In this document: one piece after another, positions 43,258 through 51,504 of the stretch
How positions within the stretch are numbered: position 1 is the stretch's first letter
Layout of the letters: every line of letters begins with the position of its first letter
NCBI GenBank assembly: GCA_047518265.1
Contig: JAKZRG010000066.1
Span: forward strand, 1-64,000
Direction of reading: 5' to 3'
Origin: Oceanospirillum sp047518265
Lineage (GTDB): Bacteria; Pseudomonadota; Gammaproteobacteria; Pseudomonadales; Halomonadaceae
Length of the DNA stretch: 64,000 nt
Position numbers and translations under genes: made by a program
The notes under the pieces: generated by a model
What the model was told of the DNA's origin: nothing
The model's database searches: none
What the model saw: only the letters and a program-made list of their open reading frames with translations

Positions 43258-43282
43258 AGGGCTTCTTAATAGAGCCCTTTTT
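43258..43282 (+). terminator. Second, tandem terminator after the small gene
   Basis: 6-bp stem AGGGCT / AGCCCT with a 9-nt loop, merging into TTTTT. It directly follows the first terminator. Confidence 0.6.
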
Positions 43283-43401
43283 AACGGATTAAGATCTTAT
43301 ACCATTCCTGATAAGTTGTTAGTGATAACAATCTCCGAGTACACCTAGAGTGATCCAGATGTTCCTTACTTTTCACCTATAAGGAATTATCGGAGTTGGT
43401 C

Positions 43402-45330
43402 TTATTGATAAAAGCGGGAGACCTGTTCGAGAATTTGTAACCCTGCCTTAGGCGGCATAACACTCTGTTTTAACCGCTGATTACGTTTATCCAGAACCTC
43501 ATATCCACCGGTAGGATAAGTGGCGATAATCCACTGACTCCCAACAATGCCATAATTAAAGTAACTGTGTACTAATAACCAATCTCGGTTGAATGTTGAG
43601 TCGAATAAATTATCCCCGATAGCATAATTTGATGGAGAGGTCGTGCAACCGAGTATCTCTGTCATTATCGTGGGCGCTATATCGTAGTGACTGGTACGGT
43701 AATCAATCCGTTGTTGTGATTTTCCAGGCCATAATATCAATAGGGGGACCTGGGTTTGGTGGCGGGTAAAGTTACTACCATGGCCCCAATAGTTTTGTTT
43801 CAGGTCGTTAAACTCTTCGCCATGGTCTGACGTTATCATCACGAGTGTATTTTCTAGTACACCCTGACTCTCCAGTTTTTTAAGTAGTTTATCTAGTTGC
43901 TCATCCAGATAACCCAACGCATTTTTATAGCGATTAAAATAGGGCTCGGGATTAAACTCATTATTCAGTTTTATATGGTCCACTCGCTGCCACTGAGGTT
44001 GAAATTTTTCGTAGCCATTGGGTACGTCATAGCCGTGTACGGCATCAAGAAACAGAAAACTAAAAAAGGGTTTCTCAGAAGGTTTGAGTTGTAAAAAGCG
44101 CTCAAAATCCTGAATAGCATTTTTGTCACGCTCAGAAGGTGTTTCACCTGCACTCTTTAAACGTAAGTTAGATACAGAAGCAAATACAGTACGGTCAAAA
44201 GCCGGACTTAATAGAGTCGCTGAGCTGAAAATACCCAACTCATAGCCCGCTGCTTGATGCTGTTTTATCCAGAGAGATCCGACCTTGTCAGCGGCAAACC
44301 CTTCCCAGTAAGTGGCCGGTAAACCGTAAAATAGCGAGAAAATGCCTCCTTTTGTGACATTGCCACCGCTGTGATGATCCATGAAATAAAGTGCATTATT
44401 TTGCTGGCTACGCTGATATAGATTAGGTGTAATCTCAGGTGAAAATACATCAGAACGCATGGCATCAATTGCGATAACTAATACATTTTTAGGTTTATTG
44501 GGAGTAACGCATTGCAAAGGAGAAGAGGGATAGCTTAAACCCTGCCCTTTAGGATTAATGCTTAGGTTTGTGTTAATACTGCTTTCTTCTCGGGCTTTAT
44601 CGGGATCAAGCCAACCATTGTTCACTAAAAATCTTTTGCCCGTCAGAGGGTAATAACTGGGGAGGTGCCGGGTAATGCTGGTGACTTCACTGTCGTAGTG
44701 AGCCTCGAACCAAACATGCATGCCTTGGCTGATTAAGGTTGCAAGGAACCAGATGGTGAAAAGATAAGGGCCTTTGCCCCTTATACGAATAGATCGAGCA
44801 CACCAAGAGGCAATGGATAAAGCAAGCAGCACAACGAATATGATCGCTGTCAGCAGCAAGCCTGCTATAAGAAAAGTTAACCAGGACAGCTGTATTATTT
44901 CTCCAGCACCTGGTCCTGTGAGTAGCTGCCAGATAAAACCGCTGAGATGAAATCGATATTGATCGTAAATCAAAGTATCCAGTAGTAATAGGGTTAGCCC
45001 GGAAAATAAAAAGCTTCCAGCAATAGGCAATAAACTCAACCGGTAAGGTAGGGTTAATGCTATTGGTATAAGCACAAATAGCCCGATCAATATAGGAAAT
45101 AGAGCAAAATGTGAGATATATGCATTGATTAGATAGAGTGCGCCATAGCTCTGGCTGATCTGGATATAGGGTAAATAACGACTTGCCAGCAGATAAATCA
45201 GCACTGATGCAACGGTCACTAGCCAACCAGAAAACCTTATCCAATCCTTTCTATTAAAATCCTCACCTTGCTGCCAGGAAAAGCGGAGAGTGGCAAAAAT
45301 AAGGGATAGTTGCTTAGCTGGAAATTTCAA
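43402..45330 (-). CDS. YejM/PbgA-like inner membrane sulfatase-fold protein (DUF3413)
   Basis: 642 residues. Five N-terminal membrane helices (residues ~30-200) match DUF3413, and a periplasmic alkaline phosphatase-superfamily domain starts near 270 (NVLVIAIDAMRSDVFSPEITPN). The nucleophile-region threonine (GGNVTKGG) and a TSDHGEEF metal motif are present. YejM/PbgA/LapC controls lipopolysaccharide synthesis through LapB/FtsH; homologues may be pseudoenzymes. A long linker and the intact metal residues leave catalytic activity open. Confidence 0.85.
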   Translation of the reverse strand: MKFPAKQLSLIFATLRFSWQQGEDFNRKDWIRFSGWLVTVASVLIYLLASRYLPYIQISQSYGALYLINAYISHFALFPILIGLFVLIPIALTLPYRLSLLPIAGSFLFSGLTLLLLDTLIYDQYRFHLSGFIWQLLTGPGAGEIIQLSWLTFLIAGLLLTAIIFVVLLALSIASWCARSIRIRGKGPYLFTIWFLATLISQGMHVWFEAHYDSEVTSITRHLPSYYPLTGKRFLVNNGWLDPDKAREESSINTNLSINPKGQGLSYPSSPLQCVTPNKPKNVLVIAIDAMRSDVFSPEITPNLYQRSQQNNALYFMDHHSGGNVTKGGIFSLFYGLPATYWEGFAADKVGSLWIKQHQAAGYELGIFSSATLLSPAFDRTVFASVSNLRLKSAGETPSERDKNAIQDFERFLQLKPSEKPFFSFLFLDAVHGYDVPNGYEKFQPQWQRVDHIKLNNEFNPEPYFNRYKNALGYLDEQLDKLLKKLESQGVLENTLVMITSDHGEEFNDLKQNYWGHGSNFTRHQTQVPLLILWPGKSQQRIDYRTSHYDIAPTIMTEILGCTTSPSNYAIGDNLFDSTFNRDWLLVHSYFNYGIVGSQWIIATYPTGGYEVLDKRNQRLKQSVMPPKAGLQILEQVSRFYQ

Positions 45331-45532
45331 GAATATAGCCTTTTAGCGGTGGACTAACAGTGATTGGAGTTAAAGGCTCTAGCCTGTAAAAAATAATTAA
45401 ATTTAAAGGGTGATAAGTGAATTTTTTGTGGAAATGACGCTACGGCTTAACCGGAATTTGATCTCTGTTTAGGGTAGAATCAAAGCGTTTTTAGCTCGGT
45501 TATTTATTTTCTGACGATAGAGGGATGGTTGA

Positions 45533-46147
45533 ATGGTAATTTTGCTAGGGCGAGCCCTGTTGTATGTTTTTTTTATAGTGGCGATTGCTCAACTGATAGG
45601 TATAGAGGGTTACGCGCAACTGGCGGAAAGTACCTATAACGAAGTCTCCTTAACCGAGAAAATGCAGGATCTTCTAGGATTCTTAAGCTGTGCCTTCTTT
45701 TTAGTTGCCGCTCGTATGAGTCTGGAATTAAGACCTATTGCGGTTATGTTGGCCGCCTTGACCGGCATGATGTTTATTCGCGAGTCGGATTCTTTCCTAG
45801 ACCACAATGTCTTTGATGGTGCTTGGCAGGTATTGGTCTCTATTGTCTTGATCGCAACGGCTGTGTTTTTGAAGAAACAGTCGCAACCTATTAAACACTC
45901 CATTCTGGAATACGCCCGTTTGCCTAGTGCTGGTGTTTTATTGAGCGGTATTTTGGTCACCTTTATTTTCTCCCGCTTATTTGGTCGTCGCTCCTTCTGG
46001 GAGGCGGTAATGGGTGAAAACTATGTCCGCGTGGTGAAAAATATTGTCGAGGAAGGTACTGAATTAATGGGTTATGCCTTGATTCTAATCGCGGCAGCTG
46101 AGCTTTTAGTCCATGTCTTTAGCCAGAAGAAACAGTCAGAAAAATAA
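45533..46147 (+). CDS. Unrecognised multi-pass membrane protein
   Basis: 204 residues, six or so hydrophobic segments (e.g. ALLYVFFIVAIAQLIGIEG, DLLGFLSCAFFLVAARM, LSGILVTFIFSRLFG). GAGGG precedes the ATG. A conserved-looking acidic/basic patch RESDSFLDHN lies between helices 3 and 4, and another, VKNIVEEGTELMGY, precedes the last helix. I do not recognise the family. It is divergent from the yejM-like gene and 65 bp ahead of dgkA, so a link to lipid metabolism is possible. Confidence 0.75.
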   Translation: MVILLGRALLYVFFIVAIAQLIGIEGYAQLAESTYNEVSLTEKMQDLLGFLSCAFFLVAARMSLELRPIAVMLAALTGMMFIRESDSFLDHNVFDGAWQVLVSIVLIATAVFLKKQSQPIKHSILEYARLPSAGVLLSGILVTFIFSRLFGRRSFWEAVMGENYVRVVKNIVEEGTELMGYALILIAAAELLVHVFSQKKQSEK

Positions 46148-46212
46148 GCGGTTAATATCCTTTAATAGATTAATGTCATCAGCATAAGACTCTCAAAATA
46201 AGCGAATAAAAC

Positions 46213-46581
46213 ATGAAGCCAGGACATACGGGTATTACCCATTTAATCCATTCTACTCGTTATTCTATTAAGGGGTTAAAGGCAGCCTTTCAACATGAGG
46301 CTGCTTTTCGACAAGAATTGTTTCTGTGTCTTTTGCTGATACCCGCTGCTTTTTGGTTAGGGCAGACGACGGTAGAGCGGCTATTGCTGATTGGTAGTTG
46401 TCTGCTGGTGCTGATTGTTGAATTGGTAAACTCGGCCATTGAGGCGGTTGTGGATCGTATTGGCCCTGAGTTGCATGAATTATCCGGACGGGCAAAAGAT
46501 ATCGGTTCAGCGGCAGTGTTTATCGCTTTGGTATTTACCGGGATTGTTTGGTTAAGTCTTGCTTATGATCGCTTCTTTTAG
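46213..46581 (+). CDS. dgkA: DgkA, diacylglycerol kinase
   Basis: 122 residues, three membrane helices. The family block LVNSAIEAVVDRIGPELHELSGRAKDIGSAAVF contains the catalytic and Mg-binding glutamates; an N-terminal amphipathic helix (TRYSIKGLKAAFQHEAAFRQ) is typical. It phosphorylates diacylglycerol made during membrane-derived glucan or lipid A modification. It probably shares a transcript with the preceding membrane protein. Confidence 0.95.
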   Translation: MKPGHTGITHLIHSTRYSIKGLKAAFQHEAAFRQELFLCLLLIPAAFWLGQTTVERLLLIGSCLLVLIVELVNSAIEAVVDRIGPELHELSGRAKDIGSAAVFIALVFTGIVWLSLAYDRFF

Positions 46582-46893
46582 CCCATGACCTTAGTGGTTC
46601 GAGATACTAGTTGTTCAAGACAATAGAAAATGACTCCCATCCTTGAGAGCCAAATAAACCGATATCAGGGGTGTGCTATGGACTTAATGGTGGCACGCCA
46701 GTATTAAGTTTGAGCAAGATACGGTCTTTTGCAGTTGTGCTTCAAAAGGAAGCACAAGTGTATGCCTGGTTATTGAGGCTAGGTATTAATATCTGAATAG
46801 ATCCCTCTGGGAGACGGTCTGTTTCATCCATTAATCGATAGAATCAAAACCAGAGCATGGTAACTGCACTTGAGTGGACTCTTGTGGTTTTAA
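46582..46893. other. Gap between dgkA and nasA 3' ends, with one strong hairpin
   Basis: 312 bp with no supported ORF. A perfect 9-bp inverted repeat TTGTGCTTC / GAAGCACAA with a 5-nt loop lies at 46735-46757. No T-run follows on either strand, so it is not a textbook terminator, though it lies between convergent genes. Confidence 0.55.
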
Positions 46894-49677
46894 TTAAGCT
46901 TCCACCGCCAATGATTCTTGTAAAATAGATTTCAGTTCCGGGATACAAGATCCACAATTGGTGCCGCAACCCAGGTTGTCTCCTAGCGCTTCAACACTGT
47001 CTAAACCCTGTTCCTCGATAGCATTTTGAATACTTTTCTCACCTATTTGGAAACAAGCACATACAGTACGACCGGTATCCGGTTGATTGGCTTGTTCACC
47101 TGCCAGAAGGCTTAATCGATCCTGATTAGCGATCTCACAGCCCAAACTATCCGATAACCACTGTCTTGGTGGTAGATGTTGAAGATCCTGGGCAGAGGCC
47201 AATACAGCCACTAATCGATTCTCTTGCAGGCAAACCGCACGGAAAATACCTTGAGCAGGATCTTGGTAATACAACCATTCACCGTCGACTTTTTGTAGTT
47301 GATAAAACAGCGGGTGCTGATCCAAAGGTGTTTGATCCGCTAACTCGTAACGCTCGCCCCTAGCCAAGGGAATACGTGCCCAATAAGGCATATTTTCAAT
47401 TTTCAGGTTCTGTTCTGTTAATACAAAACCACAGTAATTTAGCGCTGGATCGTAAACTTTTACGGTACTGTGCTTGAGTTCTGGCTGACCAGAAATAGGG
47501 TCTACAACGGGGTTCACTAGAGTATCCACATTGGCCTGACCGCTAAAACAGCGATTCCAATGAATAGGTACAAACAGGCTGCCCTGAGTTTGATTCTGAG
47601 TCAGCTTTAGACGACCAATAAATTTTCCTTGTGGGCCTTTTAAAGCGACCAGTTGTTGATCCTTCAGACGTAAGTTATGGGCATCATCTGGGTTCATATC
47701 CACATAGGGCTCAGCGCTATGTTCCAGTAACCGCTGGCTACGAGCCGTACGATTCATGGTGTGCCATTGATCCCGAATACGCCCGGTATTCATCACAAAG
47801 GGGTAGGCATCATCGGTTGGCTGTTCAGGGTTTTTAGGGGTTATGGCTAAAAAATTAGCCCGACCATTAGCGGTATAAAACTGCTTGTCGGTAAATAAAC
47901 GAGCAGTACCCAGAGGTGCACGATTATTCACCGGCCACTGTATCGGTTGAAGCTGGTCATACTGGCTTTGATCCAGCTTAGCTAACAAGCTGATGTCAAA
48001 GTCACGGGCAGAACTGGAGCCCGAATAATTTTCAAAACCGGATAGCAGGGCGTGTTCACGGAAAATTTCCGAAGGGTGCTGATAGCTAAACGCTTCAACA
48101 TAACCCATGCGCTGTGCCACCTGTGACATCAGCCACCAATCCGGTTTGATATCACCGGTTAAGGGTAAAAAGGCTTTCTGTCGGGAGATACGGCGTTCGG
48201 AGTTGGTCACCGTACCGTCTTTTTCACCCCAGCCTGCTGCGGGTAAGACCACATCCGCATAACGACTGGTTTCCGAATCCTGATAACAATCGGATACGAC
48301 TACCAACTCACATTTCTCTAGTGCTCGTATCACCTGATCGGCATCGGGCATACTGACCACAGGGTTCGTGGCCATCACCCAGATCGCTTTAATATCGCCT
48401 TTTTCTACTGCGTGAAACAGATCTACGGCTTTAAGGCCCGGTTCGGTGGCCATATTATCGCTCTGCCAGAAGCGCCCGACTCTATCAATAGCTTCTGGCG
48501 TAAAGTCCATATGGGCTGCTAGTTGATTGGCTAAACCGCCCACTTCACGACCACCCATGGCATTGGGTTGGCCCGTTAATGAAAACGGCCCCATACCTGG
48601 CTGACCGATACGGCCTGTGGCTAAATGGCAGTTAATAATGGCATTACACTTATCCACACCGGAAGAGGACTGATTCACCCCCTGTGAATAAAGCGTGATG
48701 CTATGCTGATGTTCGCGGAACAGTTGGAAAAACTCTAATAGATCGGTTTCTGAAACAGCACACTGCTCCGCTGTATCCTTCACCACATCCTTTAAACCAC
48801 TTTTTGCCTGTCCAATAGCCTGATCAAAATGATTGGTATGATTCAGAATAAAGTGACTGTCCAGCGCTTGTTCCTGAGTCAGATAAGCTAAAAGACCGTT
48901 AAATAGAAAAGCATCACTACCGGGTTTTATGGGTAGATAAAGATCCGCCTGTTCGCTGGTGGCCGTTTTGCGGGGATCTATCACCACAATCTTCATTTCA
49001 GGGCGTAGCTTTTGTGCCTGCAATAAACGCTGGTAGATCACCGGATGTGTCCAGGCAGCATTAGAGCCTACCAGAACTACGAGATCTGCTTGTTCAATAT
49101 CCTCATAACTGCAGGGCACTGCATCGCTACCAAAAGCCCGTTTATAACCGGCCACCGCCGAGGACATGCACAGGCGCGAGTTGGTATCGATATTACCGCT
49201 GCCGATAAACCCCTTCATCAGTTTATTGGCCACATAATAGTCTTCGGTCAACAATTGACCGGAGACATAAAAGGCCACAGAATCAGGCCCGTGCTGATTA
49301 ATAATCTGACGGAAACCATCCGCTACCTTATTTAACGCACGGTCTAATTCAACGGCTTCACCATCGATTAAAGCTTGGGTGACTCGGCCGTGATCACCCA
49401 AAGTCTCATGCAGAGCAGAACCCTTAACGCATAAACGTCCCAGGTTTGAAGGATGATCGATACGACCTTTAACAGGAGCTAAAGCCAAAGGGGCTTGCTC
49501 TGCTTCAGACCCATTACAGTCAACCGTTACCTCAGTGGAGTGTTGCTGAATATCCACACCACAACCCACACCACAGTAAGGGCAAGTGGTCTGGCAGATG
49601 GTCACAGGATCGGCAACACTTTTCTCAATCGTAGCGGTATCAATCACGCCAGTATCTGAGGCAATTAGGTTGGACAT
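46894..49677 (-). CDS. nasA: NasA, assimilatory nitrate reductase catalytic subunit with C-terminal BFD-like [2Fe-2S] domain
   Basis: 927 residues. The N-terminal [4Fe-4S] site is CPYCGVGC with a further cysteine in GRLCVKGSAL. Molybdopterin domains follow (SRLCMSSAVAGYKRAFGSD, MNTGRIRDQWHTMNRT). The C-terminus carries a BFD-like cluster, CACFQIGEKSIQ then GCGTNCGSC. It reduces nitrate to nitrite in the cytosol for assimilation. A GGGAG ribosome site precedes the ATG. It has its own sigma-54-type promoter and attenuator leader, separate from the nirBD unit. Confidence 0.95.
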   Translation of the reverse strand: MSNLIASDTGVIDTATIEKSVADPVTICQTTCPYCGVGCGVDIQQHSTEVTVDCNGSEAEQAPLALAPVKGRIDHPSNLGRLCVKGSALHETLGDHGRVTQALIDGEAVELDRALNKVADGFRQIINQHGPDSVAFYVSGQLLTEDYYVANKLMKGFIGSGNIDTNSRLCMSSAVAGYKRAFGSDAVPCSYEDIEQADLVVLVGSNAAWTHPVIYQRLLQAQKLRPEMKIVVIDPRKTATSEQADLYLPIKPGSDAFLFNGLLAYLTQEQALDSHFILNHTNHFDQAIGQAKSGLKDVVKDTAEQCAVSETDLLEFFQLFREHQHSITLYSQGVNQSSSGVDKCNAIINCHLATGRIGQPGMGPFSLTGQPNAMGGREVGGLANQLAAHMDFTPEAIDRVGRFWQSDNMATEPGLKAVDLFHAVEKGDIKAIWVMATNPVVSMPDADQVIRALEKCELVVVSDCYQDSETSRYADVVLPAAGWGEKDGTVTNSERRISRQKAFLPLTGDIKPDWWLMSQVAQRMGYVEAFSYQHPSEIFREHALLSGFENYSGSSSARDFDISLLAKLDQSQYDQLQPIQWPVNNRAPLGTARLFTDKQFYTANGRANFLAITPKNPEQPTDDAYPFVMNTGRIRDQWHTMNRTARSQRLLEHSAEPYVDMNPDDAHNLRLKDQQLVALKGPQGKFIGRLKLTQNQTQGSLFVPIHWNRCFSGQANVDTLVNPVVDPISGQPELKHSTVKVYDPALNYCGFVLTEQNLKIENMPYWARIPLARGERYELADQTPLDQHPLFYQLQKVDGEWLYYQDPAQGIFRAVCLQENRLVAVLASAQDLQHLPPRQWLSDSLGCEIANQDRLSLLAGEQANQPDTGRTVCACFQIGEKSIQNAIEEQGLDSVEALGDNLGCGTNCGSCIPELKSILQESLAVEA

Positions 49678-49718
49678 GGTCTCTTTCTCCCAAGGTTTAA
49701 CCGGGTACTTTTTTAGGC

Positions 49719-49764
49719 AAAAAAAAGCCCGAGATGCACTCTGGTGACAGAATGCATTTCGGGC
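49719..49764 (-). terminator. Attenuator terminator in the nasA leader
   Basis: On the minus strand GCCCGA, mismatch, ATGCA, then TCTG pair with CAGA, TGCAT and TCGGGC around a short loop, followed by eight T. It lies 42 nt before the nasA ATG, inside the leader, so it must be read through for nasA expression. Confidence 0.88.
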
Positions 49765-49776
49765 GACATTGCCTCG
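49760..49776 (-). promoter_or_regulatory. nasA antiterminator-type hairpin, hexaloop AAUGUC
   Basis: Minus-strand stem CG(A)GGC / GCCCG with one bulged A, loop AATGTC, having A at loop position 1 and G at position 4 as in ANTAR-target hairpins. It overlaps the terminator's upstream arm by 5 nt. Confidence 0.65.
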
Positions 49777-49866
49777 AGCGAGTATCTCTAAACGATTAAA
49801 GCGAGTGATTTAGGCCGGTCATCCAAACCCGCAATCTAAATCAACAGCCCCATCGAGTGGCGCTTA

Positions 49867-49888
49867 ATAATCCCTTCATTGGGGTTAT
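49867..49888 (-). promoter_or_regulatory. First leader hairpin of nasA, hexaloop AAUGAA
   Basis: Minus-strand stem ATAA-C-CCC / GGG-A-TTAT (one C-A mismatch), loop AATGAA with A1 and G4. It may be the first of the two hairpins needed for ANTAR recognition. The gap to the second hairpin (about 90 nt) is long but holds another hairpin. Confidence 0.55.
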
Positions 49889-49907
49889 CATTGTTTGTAA
49901 TTGATAT

Positions 49908-49923
49908 TGCAGGAGTGATGCCA
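49908..49923 (-). promoter_or_regulatory. Sigma-54-type promoter of nasA
   Basis: TGGCATCACTCCTGCA on the minus strand. GG and GC are spaced exactly as in the TGGCAC-N5-TTGC consensus. Transcription would start about 49898, giving a leader of about 220 nt. Confidence 0.7.
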
Positions 49924-50024
49924 GTTTTTGTATGTCATTATTCAATGATTTATAACTGTATGATTTATTTGAGTTTTTATGGGATTTTGGCTGCCCATAT
50001 ATAAAATATGAACTTATGATCGCG

Positions 50025-50037
50025 CCCTTCATTGGGG
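50025..50037. repeat. Second copy of the AAUGAA hairpin sequence
   Basis: CCCTTCATTGGGG is an exact 13-bp repeat of 49872-49884, 153 bp away and upstream of the nasA promoter. On the minus strand it again forms CCC-AATGAA-GGG with extra flanking pairs. It lies outside the transcript from the predicted promoter. Confidence 0.7.
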
Positions 50038-50376
50038 CAAATTTTTATGGTGTGCTTTAAATTGGTTGGTTGTGGGAAGAGAGGAGGAAGAACAGTGATA
50101 CAACTCAACAAAACACCGAAACTTAGGGTTTTTACCAGCATCATCCTAGAGTGGGTCTTGTTACCCTAAACCAATCAACCTGCATTGCTCGTTTGGACTG
50201 AAGCCAATGCGCGATTTGAAATGGTGAAACTCCATTAAATCAGACGGTTATGCCGTGAGTTATGGAAATAACAGGCAAGCATTGGCCTGCAAACCGAGCG
50301 CTTTGAATGAGGGGCATTTTTTCTTTTAAAGTGAAAGGGTTAGGCTCTGATTTAAAGGGATACCTAAACGGCCAAA
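50038..50376. other. Left flank of the accessory island
   Basis: No ORF supported. It holds an imperfect inverted repeat: CCAATGC (50204-50210) pairs with GCATTGG (50279-50285), and GCTCGTTTG (50187-50195) with CAAACCGAGC (50290-50299, one bulge). The two-block, bulged layout is reminiscent of integron attC arms. TTAGGGT and ACCCTAA, 7-bp arms, lie at about 50127 and 50163. Confidence 0.45.
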
Positions 50377-51069
50377 ATGAGAATGCATGATATTAAAATA
50401 TTAACGGTAACAAATATGGCGAGTTGGAATCTAAAAGAACTTCGAGAGAAAGCCGCTGTTTTTCTTGATGATACTGGGCAAAATGAGCTTGTTGAGTTTC
50501 TCGATTCTTTCGATTGGAAGAGTAAAGCTATTTATTATCACTTGCTCCAGGCAGATGAATCATTCAAACCATATGTTGAGATGGGTGAAGTCCAGATAAC
50601 CGAGAAGCTTTTTTCGCGAAATGATGAGTTTGAGATAGCGAAGAAAATTAGAGAGTTTTCTCTGGCTTCTGCTGTGATGATTGCCAACACATTACCTGAG
50701 GTGTTGGCACAAGTGCTTAATATGGTATCTCTATCGAACAGCCTAAAGGTTAACGATGTAACACCAAGAAAGGTAATTAAGAAGATGGAGCCAAGTCTTC
50801 TAAGGGAGGAATTCGAAACCTTGAACAACTGTGATGAAAGTAAATATATCAAGGCATTTGCGAACACTATAAAGCACATCAACCTAGTCAAGCCGAATTA
50901 TCATCTTTCGATGGAAAATGATTTCTACCACGGTGTAAATTTCAAGGCGTTTAAATACAGAAATCGTCTGTTCCCTGAAGTTCGTGACGTGGAACTAATA
51001 GAAATGGTTAAGCATCTCCAAACTCAATGTATCGAGTTCGGAGAAAGAATAAACAGCACCCTATACTAA
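50377..51069 (+). CDS. Unrecognised accessory protein
   Basis: 230 residues if the first ATG is used; ATGs at 50383 and 50416 are alternatives, none with a good ribosome site. It is largely helical and charged, with no signal peptide and no membrane helix. Blocks such as ELVEFLDSFDWKSKAIYYHL, ASAVMIANTLPEVLAQVLNM and KAFANTIKHINLVKPNYHLS are visible, the last with an N-T-x-K-H-x-N pattern. I do not recognise the family. Its AT-rich codon use and opposite orientation inside the nas/nir cluster suggest acquisition. Confidence 0.7.
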   Translation: MRMHDIKILTVTNMASWNLKELREKAAVFLDDTGQNELVEFLDSFDWKSKAIYYHLLQADESFKPYVEMGEVQITEKLFSRNDEFEIAKKIREFSLASAVMIANTLPEVLAQVLNMVSLSNSLKVNDVTPRKVIKKMEPSLLREEFETLNNCDESKYIKAFANTIKHINLVKPNYHLSMENDFYHGVNFKAFKYRNRLFPEVRDVELIEMVKHLQTQCIEFGERINSTLY

Positions 51070-51116
51070 CAAATGTAGGTAAGGGATGCTCCTGATGCAA
51101 CCCTGACGTAAGTGTT
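51063..51116. repeat. attC-like inverted repeat after the first island gene
   Basis: TAACA (51067-51071) and TGTTA (51112-51116) flank AGGGATGC and GCAACCCT (8 positions, one mismatch). Size and layout resemble a short integron attC site, and it spans the gap between the two island genes. The core-site consensus is not well matched. Confidence 0.3.
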
Positions 51117-51138
51117 ATAAGGCATGAGGGTTGAGGTT

Positions 51139-51504
51139 ATGAAAAGAGATATGGATCTAGGAAGAAAAATTCTTGTATTTCTTGAAGAGAAAGAAGACTT
51201 CTCTAGCATGGATCGCCCAGAATTTGATGAATACTCAAAACTTCAGGTGTGCTATCAGATAAAGTTGTTAGCAGAGTCTGGTTTGGTAAAAGCAAAAGAT
51301 TTAAGTACTGATGATGAACCTGATTGGTATGTTACAAGTCTTACTCCACAAGGTCATGATTTCTTAGATGCTGCAAGAGATGATTCAACTTGGCAAAAAG
51401 CAAAAGAACTGATTCTATCAAAAGGCGGGGCATTGACTTTTGATTTGCTTAAATTAGCGCTAGCAGAAACTATTAAAACACGGGTATTTGATAGTGGCAC
51501 ATAA
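51139..51504 (+). CDS. DUF2513 domain protein
   Basis: 121 residues from the ATG at 51139 (MKRDMDLGRKILVFLEEKED), which has GAGG 3-6 nt upstream and matches the usual DUF2513 start; an ATG 15 bp earlier is less likely. The ending LTPQGHDFLDAARDDSTWQKAK is the family hallmark. The fold is winged-helix-like, and members are common in prophages and mobile elements. The function is unknown. It is the second gene of the island between nirD and nasA. Confidence 0.85.
   Translation: MKRDMDLGRKILVFLEEKEDFSSMDRPEFDEYSKLQVCYQIKLLAESGLVKAKDLSTDDEPDWYVTSLTPQGHDFLDAARDDSTWQKAKELILSKGGALTFDLLKLALAETIKTRVFDSGT

Larger units (their letters stand above)
49678..49923 (-). promoter_or_regulatory. nasA leader: sigma-54 promoter, hexaloop hairpins and attenuator
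   Basis: The elements run in order on the minus strand: promoter (49908-49923), hairpin with loop AAUGAA (49867-49888), a long hairpin with arms GATTTAG/CTAAATC (~49809-49844), hairpin with loop AAUGUC (49760-49776), terminator (49719-49764), ribosome site, nasA. The second hexaloop hairpin shares bases with the terminator arm, so the two exclude each other. This fits ANTAR-protein (NasT/NasR) antitermination. No nasS/nasT gene is in the window. Confidence 0.75.

Noticed and set aside
46690..46710. Sigma-54 promoter near dgkA
   Set aside because: TGGCACG is present on the plus strand but no GC doublet occurs at the required distance.
50025..50037. NtrC site upstream of nasA
   Set aside because: GCGCC-N7-GGGGC has the wrong spacing for NtrC (GCACY-N5-GGTGC) and is better explained as a copy of the leader hairpin.
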